Source of the DNA: Chamaecyparis obtusa
Taxonomy: Eukaryota; Streptophyta; Pinopsida; Cupressales; Cupressaceae
NCBI GenBank assembly: GCA_027943335.1
Contig: BSBK01000760.1
Coordinates: forward strand, 1,015,001 to 1,079,000
Direction: 5' to 3'
Length of the DNA: 64,000 nt
Each line of letters opens with the position of its first letter. The stretch's first letter is position 1. The notes under the pieces are model-generated. The model was given only the letters and a program-made list of their open reading frames with translations. It made no database searches and was not told the origin of the DNA. The position numbers were made by a program, and so were the translations under genes. Of the stretch, positions 10,930-22,180 are shown piece by piece.

Positions 10930-13793
10930 CCTTGGATCTTTAGACTTTGTAGAGATGACAAGTCTCTATACTCTTTTGCCAATCAATGACAATACTTGTA
11001 CTGGTAGTAGGCTTACTGGTCACCATCACTTGATGCAAACACTAGACTATCTCCTACCACATGGAGGAAAGTCATTTGAAACATGGGTGTATGTCCTGAC
11101 ATGCATCATGTAGGTGAATGGTCCTAGAAATAGTTCCATGATTGAGCCTTCGGGCTTCGCCATGCCACCACGTGTCCAAGATGTGTATCTACAAAGAAGA
11201 AGAGAGTTTGAAAACCTGAATGAGCACACAATTCTTCCACACACTTAGAGTAAGGAAGAGAAAGGGAAGATCTTGGTCATTGTAAGTATTTAAGTCAGGG
11301 ATGTTGATTGCTATAGAAGGTGTCTACAGATTCAAAGATTTATTATAGCAATATAGAATAATAAAAAGATGCAACATAGAGTATTACTAATGGCCTAAGA
11401 TCCTCTCTTGATATTATTGATTGATTTGTCAATGGATAGTCGATTAATGAGGCTTGAGCTACTACGAACAAAGAGAGATTATAAGAACTAATTTTTTTCC
11501 TTCAAGAAAATTGGAATAGCTAAGAAGACTTTGGTAGAGTTTCCTCTTAGGCAAATAGTGAATTTTTTCTCTTGAGGGAGTTTGAACCTTGTACAAAATG
11601 GGGAATAAGAGTGTTTTGTTTGTTTGAATGGGTGAGAGAAGACATTACTTTAAATTTCTTTGGTATTACAACCTACAACATAAATGCTCCACACACAAAA
11701 TACACTTTTGAATCTAGAAAATATGTTAGATGTTAATGCACCATAGAATGCTTGTGTATTATGTTGTAGTCCAAAATAATGTTTCTTATTTCAAACAACA
11801 AATTGGTAATACTTCATCTTTTTTTGATTGTGGAGTTAATATTTGAAATCAAGATATAAAATTTTATTTTAATTTCCAAATTTGGATGGGTGTGAACTAT
11901 AAATATGAAATTGCACAAGTATGTACAAATTTTGACTCAACACTATTATTCATCATCTTAAATTAGATTCTTGAGTGTAGAATTTACCCAAGTCAATTTT
12001 GTTGTTGTGGATTTAATTGCTACTCTTTTAAACTTAAAAAGTAAGTTCTTGCCTCTCCAACCACTTCACTATTCATTATGGTTTGACTTAGTGTATGATA
12101 TGCTGATTGATATTCTTAGCTATTTTATTCAAGGATATTCACTAACCCCTTTGAAGATCATCTTGAATGTTGGAATGTGAAAAAAAGCATTTACATCAAA
12201 CAACTTAAAAAAAGATAGTGTATATTTTATATTTATTTCATGTGATATCATCCATTATGTTCTTACTCGTTGCTCTCTATTCTTTCACTTAGAAGCACAA
12301 AGTTATTAGATTAGGGGTCTAACTATGAAGAAATTGAAGTTCACAACTCAATAGATTCCCTTAAGGTGTTTTAATGTATACCATCTATCCTTCTAAATGT
12401 TCAGATAGAAGAAATTGATACATGCAAATTCAAACATTGCACATTTCACCATATAAAATCTACAAGTTTGGATTTCTACTCATGAAAATCAATTACATTA
12501 TTTTACAATTTATCCAAAGAAAAAAATACTAATTTTACATAAAATAAGATCTTTATTCAAGTTAAGTCTTAAATTCTATAATAGTAATAAATCAATTTCT
12601 AACACTTACAATCCCAATACTTATCAATTATCAGATTTCAAACTAAAAATTATATTTAATTTAAAATTTCATTCAATCATTAACCATAATTTGTTTCTTA
12701 AATATATTTATTTATAATAATTTAACTAATTATCCTAAAAAAATTAGGTAAAAAGGCACACTTTTAATACATCTATGCTAGTTGATATATGATTCATACA
12801 AAATCATTAAACCAATCACATGTTGTGCTTCTTTCCCAATTAAAATAAATTTTAAAAAGGTATCAATAAACTTGCCAAAAATATAAATATATAAAGAAGC
12901 ATCTCAATGTAGCAAGTTGACATGAGAAAGGAAACATCATAAATACAATTTAAAAAAACCAACTTCATTTGTTTGCACATACCGACCAAACTTATTTTCA
13001 TAAAAAGTACTTCATTTGCACAAGTCGCAGTCGAATTTGTTCCTTTTGCCTCTGCAGGCCATTATTGGCATTTTCTTCCTTCAAGTCATCTCTCTCCATG
13101 AAAGGCCAAATTATCTTATGATGTCATGTCCGGCATTACCAACCTGTGTGTGAAACACCACGTATTAGACAAACAACTTTTTATTAAAAATATATTATCT
13201 CGATCTGACATATTCAAGAAGTTCCATGGCCGACGCAATTCTCCATTGATAAGAGTCATTGAAAAATTCTCGATCTAAGAGCACGAACTCCATTCTTTCG
13301 TTTTCTCTATAATTATATCTCTATCTTTCTCTTTTCGTGTGCTAGTTTTGCCGCCCACGACAACGAGAAAGTGACTGCAGAATTTCGTGAAGAACTTTGA
13401 GAAAAAACATCTTTCAAACTGATCCATTTCATGGCTGACTCGCTCATCATGAAAGATTCCTTCAATTAAGAGTAGCTCTCCAACTCTTGTCGCTCACAAG
13501 ATTCAAATGGATTTATGAATCGCCCATTACCCAATTTAGTCTAAATCAATATTGGACAGCTTTTGAGCGTATTGCCATCGTCAGAAGCTTTCACATGCAC
13601 GTTTCCTATGTTTCTTTTTTTTTTTAGCTTGGACCTCTCTTCACTGTTCTATCTTTACAAAAATAGGTTGTTGCAAGTTGAATGCTCATTTTACCCTTTG
13701 ACCATTGAAATGAAGCTTCACATAAGTCTTATTCCTTCACACTTCATTTCGGTGTTCTTAGATTGTTGTAGAAGAAAACAGTTCGACAGGTTC
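10930..13793. other. AT-rich stretch without recognised genes
   Basis: About 2.9 kb with no ORF showing recognisable motifs, no RNA gene and no clear repeat ends. A G-box-like CCACGTGTC lies near 11168. It may be old, fully decayed repeat DNA. Confidence 0.5.
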
Positions 13794-14120
13794 GAAATTC
13801 TATTTTAGTTTTGGAGTCAAATTTATTAATCTATATATGTTTTACGAATTGTGATTCACAAGAATCTGTTTTCTATAAGAATAAATGAAACACTTAACAG
13901 TCATTGTATCTAAGTGATGTTTACATAAGTAAAACATCAAATATTTAAACAGTTTTATAATTCTACAGTTATCGAAATTCTATTTTAGTTTTGGAGTCAA
14001 ATTTATTAATCTATATATGTTTTACAAATTGTGGTTCACAAGAAACTATTTTTTGTAAGAATAAATGAAACACTTAACACTTATTGTATCTAAGTGATGT
14101 TCACATAAGTAAAACATTAG
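13794..14120. repeat. Tandem pair related to the 5S-bearing element
   Basis: Two copies of a unit of about 180 bp start with GAAATTCTATTTTAGTTTTG at 13794 and 13974; the second is cut near 14120. Each aligns over about 120 bp with 6071-6190 of the 5S-bearing insertion (shared order: AGTCAAA, GATTCAC or GGTTCAC, AACACTTA, CATTG, ATCTA, GTGATG, then ACATC or GCATC). Most differences are C to T or G to A in the tandem copies. The 5S-like core is absent. Confidence 0.7.
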
Positions 14121-14685
14121 AATTTTGATACTAATAAAATTGTATAAGACACATCTTTACTAAATTTTTTCTTACTTTTTTTTAGAAAGACTAATACATA
14201 AAATCTTTAAAAGACAATTCTAATTATCTTTGGATCATCTTTATGCATAAAAGTAATATGTAATCTCTTCTAAACTCCAAGAATTTGTGTTTGGTCATTG
14301 AGCTAAGTGTATATTAAGAATAATAACCACCCACTAGATTCTCTTAGGAAAAAAATGTGTATCCCTTTCTAGTCTCTATAGAATGTGGTCGTTAGTAATA
14401 TAGTTGATTTAGTACATTAAAACTAATATGTATTTGTGAAGGCTCACCTACATAAATCTAAGAAGAGGGGACAAGTTCATTATAGAGACTTACAATGTTA
14501 TTATCATCATTATAGACTATAATATGTTCACATAATATGGATACTTGAATGTTTTAAAGACACAATGTTAAGGTGGACTAGGTCATTTCTCTTTAAAAAC
14601 TATTGTTGCTAAAATCATGAGACACATATTATTGGTTAGGTTTTTTCAATGATGCCCATAAATGGGTAAAAAATTTGTAGAATGT
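14121..14685. other. Unassigned AT-rich stretch
   Basis: No coding potential, repeat boundary or RNA gene recognised between the two tandem duplications. Confidence 0.5.
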
Positions 14686-14966
14686 GTGATTTCTTTAATA
14701 TAAAGAGAAGGATAGACATCCTCCCCTCCCACCCCATTTAGGTAGATCAATTCTTTGCCAAATGGAATTTAGACTATTTTTGTGTGATCAACCCACTTTC
14801 TATTATTGGACATAAGTGAGTACGATAGTGATTTGTTTAATATAAAGAAAATGATAGACATCCTCCCCTCCCACCCCATTTAGGTAGATCAACTCTTTGC
14901 CAAATGGAATTTAGACTATTTTTGTGTGATCAACCCACATTCTATTATTGGACATAAGTGAGTACT
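14686..14966. repeat. Tandem duplication, 142-bp period
   Basis: The block starting GTGATTTCTTTAATATAAAG at 14686 is repeated at 14828 with few changes. Both copies contain CATCCTCCCCTCCCACCCCA and end with GGACATAAGTGAGTAC. Solo LTR D starts just after copy two. Confidence 0.9.
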
Positions 14967-14971
14967 AAGAA

Positions 14972-15931
14972 TGATGCAGGGGCATCCAAGATTAAGGTAG
15001 GGGCATTCTTGTCCTCAGTGAAACTACATGGGGTGTTTGTATTTTGGCTGGTGTTACTCAGTTGCAGCCTTGATCGACAGCCTTAGTCATTAAAGGAAGC
15101 TCGGTCACTGAAGGAACTCGGTAGTCTCTAGCACTCGGTGAAAGTGTTTCTTGGTTATGCCTGCGGTGCTCGGTCGACACTGGTGCTCGGCGATGCCTGG
15201 TGTGCTCAGTTATTTCACTATTGCTCGGTAGTTCTGGCTTACCGACTGGAGTTATGTGTGATTTGTTGGGCCGACTTGGTGCATTTATTGTTGGTAGCTT
15301 TTGTTACAGGCCAACATGTTGAATTAAATGTTTGTATACAATTGTAAGCCGACTTGTATGTCATTTAATTATTTGTTTTAGGAGTTAATGGTTTCATCCA
15401 GCTGACTTGTGGCTGATGATTAGTATTTATAGGATGTTTGGGGTAGTTGTTTAGGGAGGAGGATCATTAGGAGATCAATAGAAGTTCATGACTTGAAGAC
15501 TTAGCGAATCAGATCTGAGGTTTTGAAAGTTGAAGTTGGCGAAGTTGTGGAAAGATCTTGCATGATCTTGCAGATCAGATTGTTATTTGATAGTTGTTTG
15601 TAGCAGAGCTAGTGGTTTGCACACTTGGAGACAAGGAGATTTCTTGGAGGCTTGCAAGCTCAAGTTTAGATCTACCTTAGAGTTTCCATTAACTTTTGAT
15701 TGTCTCCAGAGCTGAACTAGCTGAGAGTGTATTGGATCTGTTTGGATATTGCAGAATTGTTTCTGATTGTAATTGGCCCTAACCCGAAAGGCCTTATAGC
15801 CGAGCATGTTATTGAAAACTACTTGAAACAATTTTTGTGTTATCTATTGGATTGAGTATTTTGCCATGTAATTCTGTTGGCTACAAGGTTTGGACTGTCC
15901 TTCATTGGATCCACCATCCTTGACTGCATCA
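14972..15931 (+). mobile_element. Solo LTR D (gypsy-like)
   Basis: The ends TGATGCAG (14972) and CTGCATCA (15931) form a perfect 8-bp inverted repeat. The exact 5-bp duplication AAGAA flanks the element (14967-14971 and 15932-15936). The start TGATGCAGGGGCATCC resembles that of gypsy element F (TGATGCAGGAGCATCC). A TATA-like TATTTATAG lies at 15424-15432. The U3 is rich in CTCGGT words (15095-15240). It has no internal coding part. Confidence 0.92.
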
Positions 15932-15936
15932 AAGAA

Positions 15937-16585
15937 TCATAGAAGTAGTTACATTTAAGGAAGCTATTAAACCTCTAATTTTTTTATTTATTGGGAGGTA
16001 TTATGATAAGATTTTTTCCTTATACCATTAGTTAGGATAATGTTAAAGCCTTTGTAGGAACTCAAATAAATGTACGTGCAATCAAGCTCCATAGGTATTT
16101 TAAAAAAATATTGAATTAGTATCCCCAAGGTAATGGATTGGTTTACTCTACCAACAAAAATATGATCAAAATAATTGAAAGGATGTTCGAAGAGATAAGA
16201 GGTATGAGCTAAATTTCTATTTTATGCTTTTTTATATGAGAGAGGGAATAATTCTTTTTTCATTAGGGTTTTCTACTCTTCAACTTGCACAATACCTAAA
16301 TATGGTAGAGAATATATTGCAATGATAGTAAAGTTAGTTGAGTTGGCTAAGTTGGAAAAGACCTTGTTAAGCCTTAGTCATTCATTTATCCTTGATCAAT
16401 GGTCTAGAATTATTTTGATACATTTGTAAATGTACAAGTAAGTGATAAATATTAAATACGCCAAAATCAAGGATTAAGATAATTTCAATTTTAAGATCTA
16501 TAGTATAATTTTGTCTATGAATAACTACTTTACTAGCTAGCCTATTAAATTATATACCCAATGAAATAAGTAACTAGTCATAAGA
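15937..16585. other. Unassigned AT-rich stretch
   Basis: No gene or bounded repeat recognised. Its right end forms the duplicated flank of element B (see findings). Confidence 0.5.
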
Positions 16586-16615
16586 ATGAATGAGGACTAG
16601 AAAAAATAAATTTAG

Positions 16616-17554
16616 ATTCATTTATTCATGGAAGTTATGAGCATTTTGGTGGAAGTAGTATTTAGGCAGTGTTCCTGTTTAGCCGTTTGTGGTAATTGGA
16701 TGATATCTCCTAATTGAGATATAATCTAGTTATGCACAATTGGAAAGCAGTTGAAGACATGTTGTTAGTGACATGGATGACAGTGTAAACCTTGAGGTCA
16801 CACGAGTGAAGATTTATTCTAATTGGAAGCTGACAGTTTTGTGTAGTGTGTGGAAACTTTTATTTTATAATTTGTATGCCGACTCATTTGTAATTACTTG
16901 AGTGTGGTATAAAGGAAGGAATGTTTTCCTTGTTGTAATGTATAATATGTAATGAAAGTGTATGAAGGAATTGTGAAAGTGAAATTGTTGAAAGAGGATA
17001 TGCGAAGTACTGAGATTTGGTATTGAGATCTGAAGGAGTTGGTGCAGTTTGGAACAGTCAGAGGAGTATTGAATTATTGAGGTTAGTAATATTTTGGTAT
17101 TATTCTATTGAGTAATACAAAGATCAGTTGGATAGTGAGTTTGGTGATCTTACCTTGAAGTTGTTTGGGTAGTGGGTCCTTCTGTCTTCCATAACTCCTA
17201 ACAGAGTTAGAATCTTTTAGCAGGGATTCAAAATCTCCTAACAGGGATTCATATGTACTGAATGTATTTCATAAGACTCCTAACAGAGTCCATCCTTTCA
17301 TAAGGAATATTCATATTAGTGCATCTTTTGTGGGCATCATTCCCACCGGGGTTTACTCTTTGATCAAGAGGTTCCCTAGTCAACATATCTTGTGTCATTG
17401 TGTTATTGTGCATGAATATCTTTCTATGGTTGTTGGTTACATTGCTTATATGGTTAAAATCTATTAAAATTGATAAAGGTTATAATTATCTGATAATTGA
17501 TTCACCCCCCCCCCCCCCCCCCTCAGTTATCTTGGTAGACTTTACTTTCTAACA
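16616..17554 (+). mobile_element. Element B (Ty1/copia) 5' LTR, 5'-truncated
   Basis: It corresponds to 24354-25281 of the 3' LTR and lacks the first 238 bp or so. The break is at the word ATTCATTTA, shared by the flank and the LTR. TATAAAGG at 16908-16915 is a likely core promoter element. A hairpin array lies at 17192-17306. A C run lies at about 17504-17522. The LTR ends ...TTTCTAACA at 17554. Confidence 0.9.
17192..17306 (+). other. Array of mini-hairpins in LTR B
   Basis: Consecutive short inverted repeats occur: TAACTC-CTAACA-GAGTTA (17192-17209), GAATC...GATTC (17210-17229), AATCTC-CTAACA-GGGATT (17232-17249), GACTC-CTAACA-GAGTC (17275-17290) and TCCTT-TCAT-AAGGA (17293-17306). Stems differ while the CTAACA loop recurs. 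The array lies about 280 nt after the TATA box and before the primer site, so it should be transcribed in the 5' leader. Confidence 0.7.
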
Positions 17555-17555
17555 A

Positions 17556-17568
17556 TTGGTATCAGAGC
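17556..17568 (+). other. Primer-binding site of element B
   Basis: TTGGTATCAGAGC lies one base after the LTR end, the same arrangement as in element A; initiator Met tRNA type. Confidence 0.92.
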
Positions 17569-17577
17569 ATCAGGTCC

Positions 17578-18885
17578 TTGAAAGAGAAGTTTAATAGCTT
17601 AAGGAGATCCATGGTGAATTTCAGGAAAGAAAGCCCTAACTTTGATGGAGTGAATTTTGACAGCTGGAAAGAAAAGATGAAGACACATCTACTGTGTTTA
17701 GGACCAGGTTATTGGTTGATTACTAAGAACGAGAAGACTGTCATTGATGAGGATAATATTGAAACATGTACCAATGATGAAAGAGATCTATTCATGTGTA
17801 ACATGCTTGCTAGAGAAGCACTTTTGTCAGCCCTTCTGGAGAATGAGTACAGTCAGGTAAAATATTTGAAAACATCTCATGAAATTTGGTTAGCTTTACA
17901 GTCTAATTTTGAAGGTGATGAACATGCAAAGAAAGTCAGATTACATAATTGGATATATGGATTTGAAGATATAAGAATGATGGAAGATGAATTTGTTAGA
18001 AGCTATATTGGTAGAATGTCAGAGATTGTTGCAGGTATAAAATCTTGTGGAGGAACAAGGACAGAGAATGAAGTGATATGAAAAATTTTGAGGACATTGT
18101 CTCTTGCATTTAAGTAGACAACACAGATGATTGAACAAGTTATACCTTGTATTGAAAACTTTACAAGAGAGACTCTTCTTAGAAGATTGGAAGCAACAGA
18201 AATGAACCTGAGGTTATCAAGAGACTTACCTAGAATGGAGACAACATTCAATGCTCTTAGTATTCACCCTACTTTATCAAGAAGCATCAGTGTGAGTGGA
18301 GATTATGTTGGCAGCAACAGATCTAGAAATGAAGAAGATAGGAAGATTGAAGAAGGTATTTCCTTGCTTGTGAAGAGAGAACTAGACAGTAAGAAAATCT
18401 TTAAATGTTGGACATGTCAAGAATATGGTTATTTTGCATCTAAATGTCCTAAGAGAGTTAAGAAGTACAAAAACAATTTTAAGCCTAGAAGATCTAAGGA
18501 ATGTTATTATGCTAATGATGAAGAACTTGAAGCTAGTATAGAGAGAACCTTCAGTGAAAGTGATACTGAGAATAATGATGATATAGGATTTGTAGCAATT
18601 AAAGAAGAAAATCTTGAAACAGAGGTTAAGGAAGAAAAATCTCTAGTTTCTCAAGTTGAAAAGAAAGTTGATTGGATTATAGACAGTGGTTGTTCACATC
18701 ATATGACTGGAGACATGAAAAAGTTCATAAAGTTTAACAATTATGATGGAGGAGTTGTTAGAGTTGGAAACAATGCACCTTGTTTGATTAAAGGTATAGG
18801 ATCTATTACTCTTGATGGAAAGACTAATACTGATGATGTTTACTTTGTGGATGGTCTGAAACATAATCTTTTGAGTGTTGGATAG
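17578..18885 (+). pseudogene. gag: Element B gag and protease (nonsense mutations only)
   Basis: A single frame runs from 17578. The Gag N-terminal pattern includes FDGVNFDSWKEKMKTHL. Stops lie at 18079 (TGA) and 18115 (TAG, in place of Gln after LAFK). A CCHC-type knuckle, CWTCQEYGYFASKC, has its His replaced by Tyr (about 18409-18450). The protease motif WIIDSGCSHHMTGD follows near 18673-18714. TAG at 18883 replaces Gln of LLSVGQL. No frameshift is needed to read it. Confidence 0.9.
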
Positions 18886-20259
18886 CTAGTTGATAAGGGA
18901 TATCAAGTTTGGTTTACTGAGAAAACTTGTGTGATAAAAGACAAAGATGAAAATTTGATTGGTACTAGATCTAGAACCATAGGTAATGCATTTCAGTTGA
19001 ATCCTACTGAGATGACATGCTTGATTACTAAGATTGATGATAGTTGATTATGGCACAGAAGATTTTGTCATATAAATTTTGATAACATTGTGAAAGTGAG
19101 TACTACACTTGCAGTAAGAGATTTGCCTAAAATTATGAAGCCTACTAACATGGTGTGCAAGGAATGTGTGGTGGCTAAATAGAAGAGAAGCTCATTTCCC
19201 AGTAAGAAGTTTACATCAACAGAGAAGTTGGAGATTGTTCATACAGACTTGAGCGGTCCTGCAAAGACTAGAGGATTCTATGGAGAAAGGTATTTTATGA
19301 TTCTTGTTGATGATTTTACAAGAATGACGTAGACTGCATTTCTTAAAGAAAAATTTGAAGAATTTGATAAATTTAAGGTCATTAAGAATAAAGTTGAGAA
19401 TGAATCTGGAATGAAGATTAAATGTTTCAGATAAAATAGAGGTGGAGAATTTACTTCTAGAGAATTTAACACCTTTTGTGAAGTAAATGGTATTAAGAGA
19501 TAATTTTCAGCCCGTAGGACACTTGAACAAAATGGTATTGTAGAAAGAAGAAACAGATTAGTGACTGAAGCAGCAAGAGCTATGTTATTTGAGAATGACT
19601 TAGGGAAGATGTTTTGGAGAGAAGAAGTGAACACAATAGTGTATACCATTAACAGAGTACAAATTAGAGTAGACACAGACAAGACACCCTATGAACTATG
19701 GTTTGGACATGCACCCTCAGTTAAGTATTTTAGAATTTTTGGAAGCAAATGTTATATAAAGAGAGATGATGACATTGGAAAGTTTGATCCTAGAAGTGAT
19801 GAAGGTATATTTCTTGGATATTCTTTGAAAAGAAAAGCTTATAGATGTTACAATAAGAGAACTAAGACTATTGTTAAGAGCACAAATGTTAAAGTTGATG
19901 AAAAGTTCAAAATTCAGGAAAGAATGCTTGGTTATGAATCAGATGAAGGAAGTCATCCTAGATCTAATATTGAGACTACTGAATTATTCTATGAAACTAA
20001 CAATGATTTTTTGAATGAAAGCCATAGTTAGGTAATTGAAGAACCAACACCTAACAAGAATTTATCAAGGAATCATCCTATTGAGTAGATTATTGGAAGC
20101 ATAGACAGAGGAGTTCAGACTTGAAATAAGGTACAAGAATAGTTATGTTTGATTTCTCAAATTGAACCTAAATCTACTAGTGAAGCTTGTGAAGATGAAC
20201 ATTGGATTAAAGCTATGAAAGAAGGACTAGATTAGATTGAAAAGAACAAGACATGGGAA
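18886..20259 (+). pseudogene. int: Element B integrase (nonsense mutations)
   Basis: The same frame continues. The gag-pre-integrase block LWHRRFCHINFD is preceded by a TGA that fits a former Trp. The integrase core has VHTDLSGP (catalytic Asp 19246-19248 kept). The second Asp position reads stop-Asn before RGGEF (19432-19437), so Asp is lost. NGIVERRN keeps the Glu. Stops include TAG in MT*TAF (former Trp), TAA in KR*FSA (former Gln) and several TAG in the C-terminal linker (20032-20235). Downstream blocks TPYELWFGHAPSVKYFRIFG and GYSLKRKAYRC are well kept. The integrase would have joined cDNA ends to the genome. Confidence 0.9.
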
Positions 20260-20970
20260 TTGGTCCCTAGACCTAAAGATAAGAATGTTATAGGAACAAA
20301 ATGGGTATTCAGAAATAAGATGAATGAACAAGGAGAAGTAGTAAGGAACAAAGAAAGATTGGTATGTAAAGGATACTCACAGCAAGAAGGAATTGACTAT
20401 GAAGAAAATTTTGCACCAGTAGCAAGAATTGAACCAGTAAGAATGTTTTTGGCTTATGCAGCTTTTAAGAAGTTCAAAGTATATCAGATGGATGTGAAGT
20501 CAACATTTCTGAATGGAGAGTTAGAAGAAGAAGTCTACATTGAGCAGCCTGAAAGTTTTCCTTTAACTCATGAAAGAGATATGGCATGTAAATTGAAGAA
20601 AACTTTATATGGACTAAAGCAAGCACCTAGAACTTGATATGCAAGATTGGACAAGTATTTGATAAAATTAGGATTTACAAAAGGAACAGATGATAGCAAC
20701 TTGTACACAAAAGAAATTGAAAATAGTTTTTTGGTTGTAGTCATCTTTGTTGATGATATCGTGTTTGGAGGAGAAGATGAAGATAGTGATAAATTTGCAG
20801 ATGAAATGAAGGCTGAATTTGAAATGAGTATGATTGGTGAAATGAAATATTTTTTGGGATTGCAGATAACACAAAATAGTGATGGTATCTTTGTAAGTCA
20901 GACAAAGTACTTGAATGATTTGTTAAAAAGATTCAGAATGGAAAACTGTAAACTAGTTGGAACACCTATG
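20260..20970 (+). pseudogene. RT: Element B reverse transcriptase, first part
   Basis: The frame is unchanged. RT blocks are [67 protein letters not shown] (followed by TGA in place of Trp at 20638) and the intact active site IFVDDIVFGG (catalytic Asp pair 20752-20757). Coding is cut at VGTPM (20970) by an 801-bp insertion, which keeps the frame because 801 is a multiple of three. Confidence 0.92.
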
Positions 20971-21771
20971 GGTATGCGCAAGATCATGAGGGGCCAAACT
21001 ATGCCCTTAAGTGGCAATGAAAAATTAGCAAATCAGGGTTAGTCAACTTGACGTGAAAATTTCAACTAGCTATGAACCTAATATCAAAAAGTTGTAAGAA
21101 TAGAATCTATAGAAAATTTAATGTAGTTTCTAAACTACTAGGATTTTTTTGAGAAAAAGTTAGTATGATTGGTGAAAAGTATAGATTTCAATGCAGCAGT
21201 ACAAAAATTTCAAGAAAAAAATAAGTAGGTGTATGTCTGACCACCTTAATCATAATCAAATGATAATATTTTATTATAAGATTTTATATATAAGTAGTAG
21301 ACTCATGCCCAGATGTGACACATATTTTTTTATAATTTTATTCCAAAAAAATAATTAATTATGAATTTTTTGCTACAACATTTTCAAAATAAAAAAACTC
21401 CCATGTCTGACCACCTTAACTCATTCAAAACTTTACAAAATTCAATTTTATTTTTTTTCCCTTATAGTAGGCGAAGCATAGAATGTGACACATTTTTCAG
21501 ATTTCAAAAATGTTATACCGTCTGAAAGTTATAGTCATTTTTCAATGAATATATAAATCAACACTTTAGAGGTAGCTCAATTAGAAAATAACTAATAATT
21601 ACTTATCGAATTTAAAGTTTGATAGCAATTATATCGATAGAAAGCTGATAATCTCCTTAAGATACCCTTTTCATTTTTATCAAATTTGGGTGAAAAAAAG
21701 TTGTCAGCTACATTGTCAAAGTTTTGAACTAACATCGCCACTTTTTGGCCCCTCATGATCTTGCACATACC
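20971..21771. mobile_element. Terminal-inverted-repeat element (MITE-like) inside RT of element B
   Basis: The ends are inverted copies: GGTATGCGCAAGATCATGAG then GGGCCAAA at the left, and the complement of GGTATGTGCAAGATCATGAG then GGGCCAAA at the right (27 of 28 match). The flanking direct repeat is CCTATG (20965-20970 and 21772-21777). Removing the insert and one repeat restores the RT reading VGTPMVTGHKLS. The interior is AT-rich and non-coding, with a repeated word GTCTGACCACCTTAA (near 21236 and 21405). It is probably a non-autonomous DNA transposon; the superfamily is unclear because a 6-bp TSD is not diagnostic. Confidence 0.88.
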
Positions 21772-22180
21772 CCTATGGTAACTGGACATAAGTTATCTAG
21801 CATAGATGAGACTCTTGTAGTAGAACAGAAGAAGTACAGATCTATGATTGGAGGATTGCAGTACTTGACACATACAAGACCTGATATAGCACACTCAGTT
21901 GGAATTGTAGCAAGATTTCAAGCTGAACCTAGAGAATCACATTATGCAGCAGTGAAGAGGATACTGAGATATTTAAGAGGCACAATTGAGTATGGATTGT
22001 GGTATGAAAAATCTGATGATTTTACCCTATGTGCATATATAGATGCTGATTGGGGAGGTAGTGTTGATGATAAAAAGAGCACCAATGGTGGAGCATTTTT
22101 CCTTGGAGGAAGATTGGTTTCTTGGGTAAGCAAGAAGTAGAATTGTATTTCATAAAGCACAGCAGAAGCAGAGTATGTAG
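21772..22180 (+). pseudogene. RT-RH: Element B reverse transcriptase end and RNase H start
   Basis: It resumes the same frame: MVTGHKLS, YRSMIGGLQYLTHTRPDI, ILRYLRGTIEYGLWY, then RNase H IDADWGGSVDDKKSTNGG and LVSWVSKK. TAG at 22138 (former Gln of KKQNC) and TAA soon after (CIS*ST) stop translation. Coding breaks at AEAEYV by insertion of solo LTR M; the target duplication TGTAG is 22176-22180. Confidence 0.9.

Noticed and set aside
11160..11180. G-box CCACGTGTC as evidence of a stress-responsive promoter
   Set aside because: A single motif without a downstream gene; expected by chance in 64 kb.
13200..13810. Possible host gene 5' end (CT-rich leader-like DNA, short ORF 13563-13808)
   Set aside because: The ATG near 13431 stops after about a dozen codons, the ORF lacks motifs, and no continuing exon was seen.
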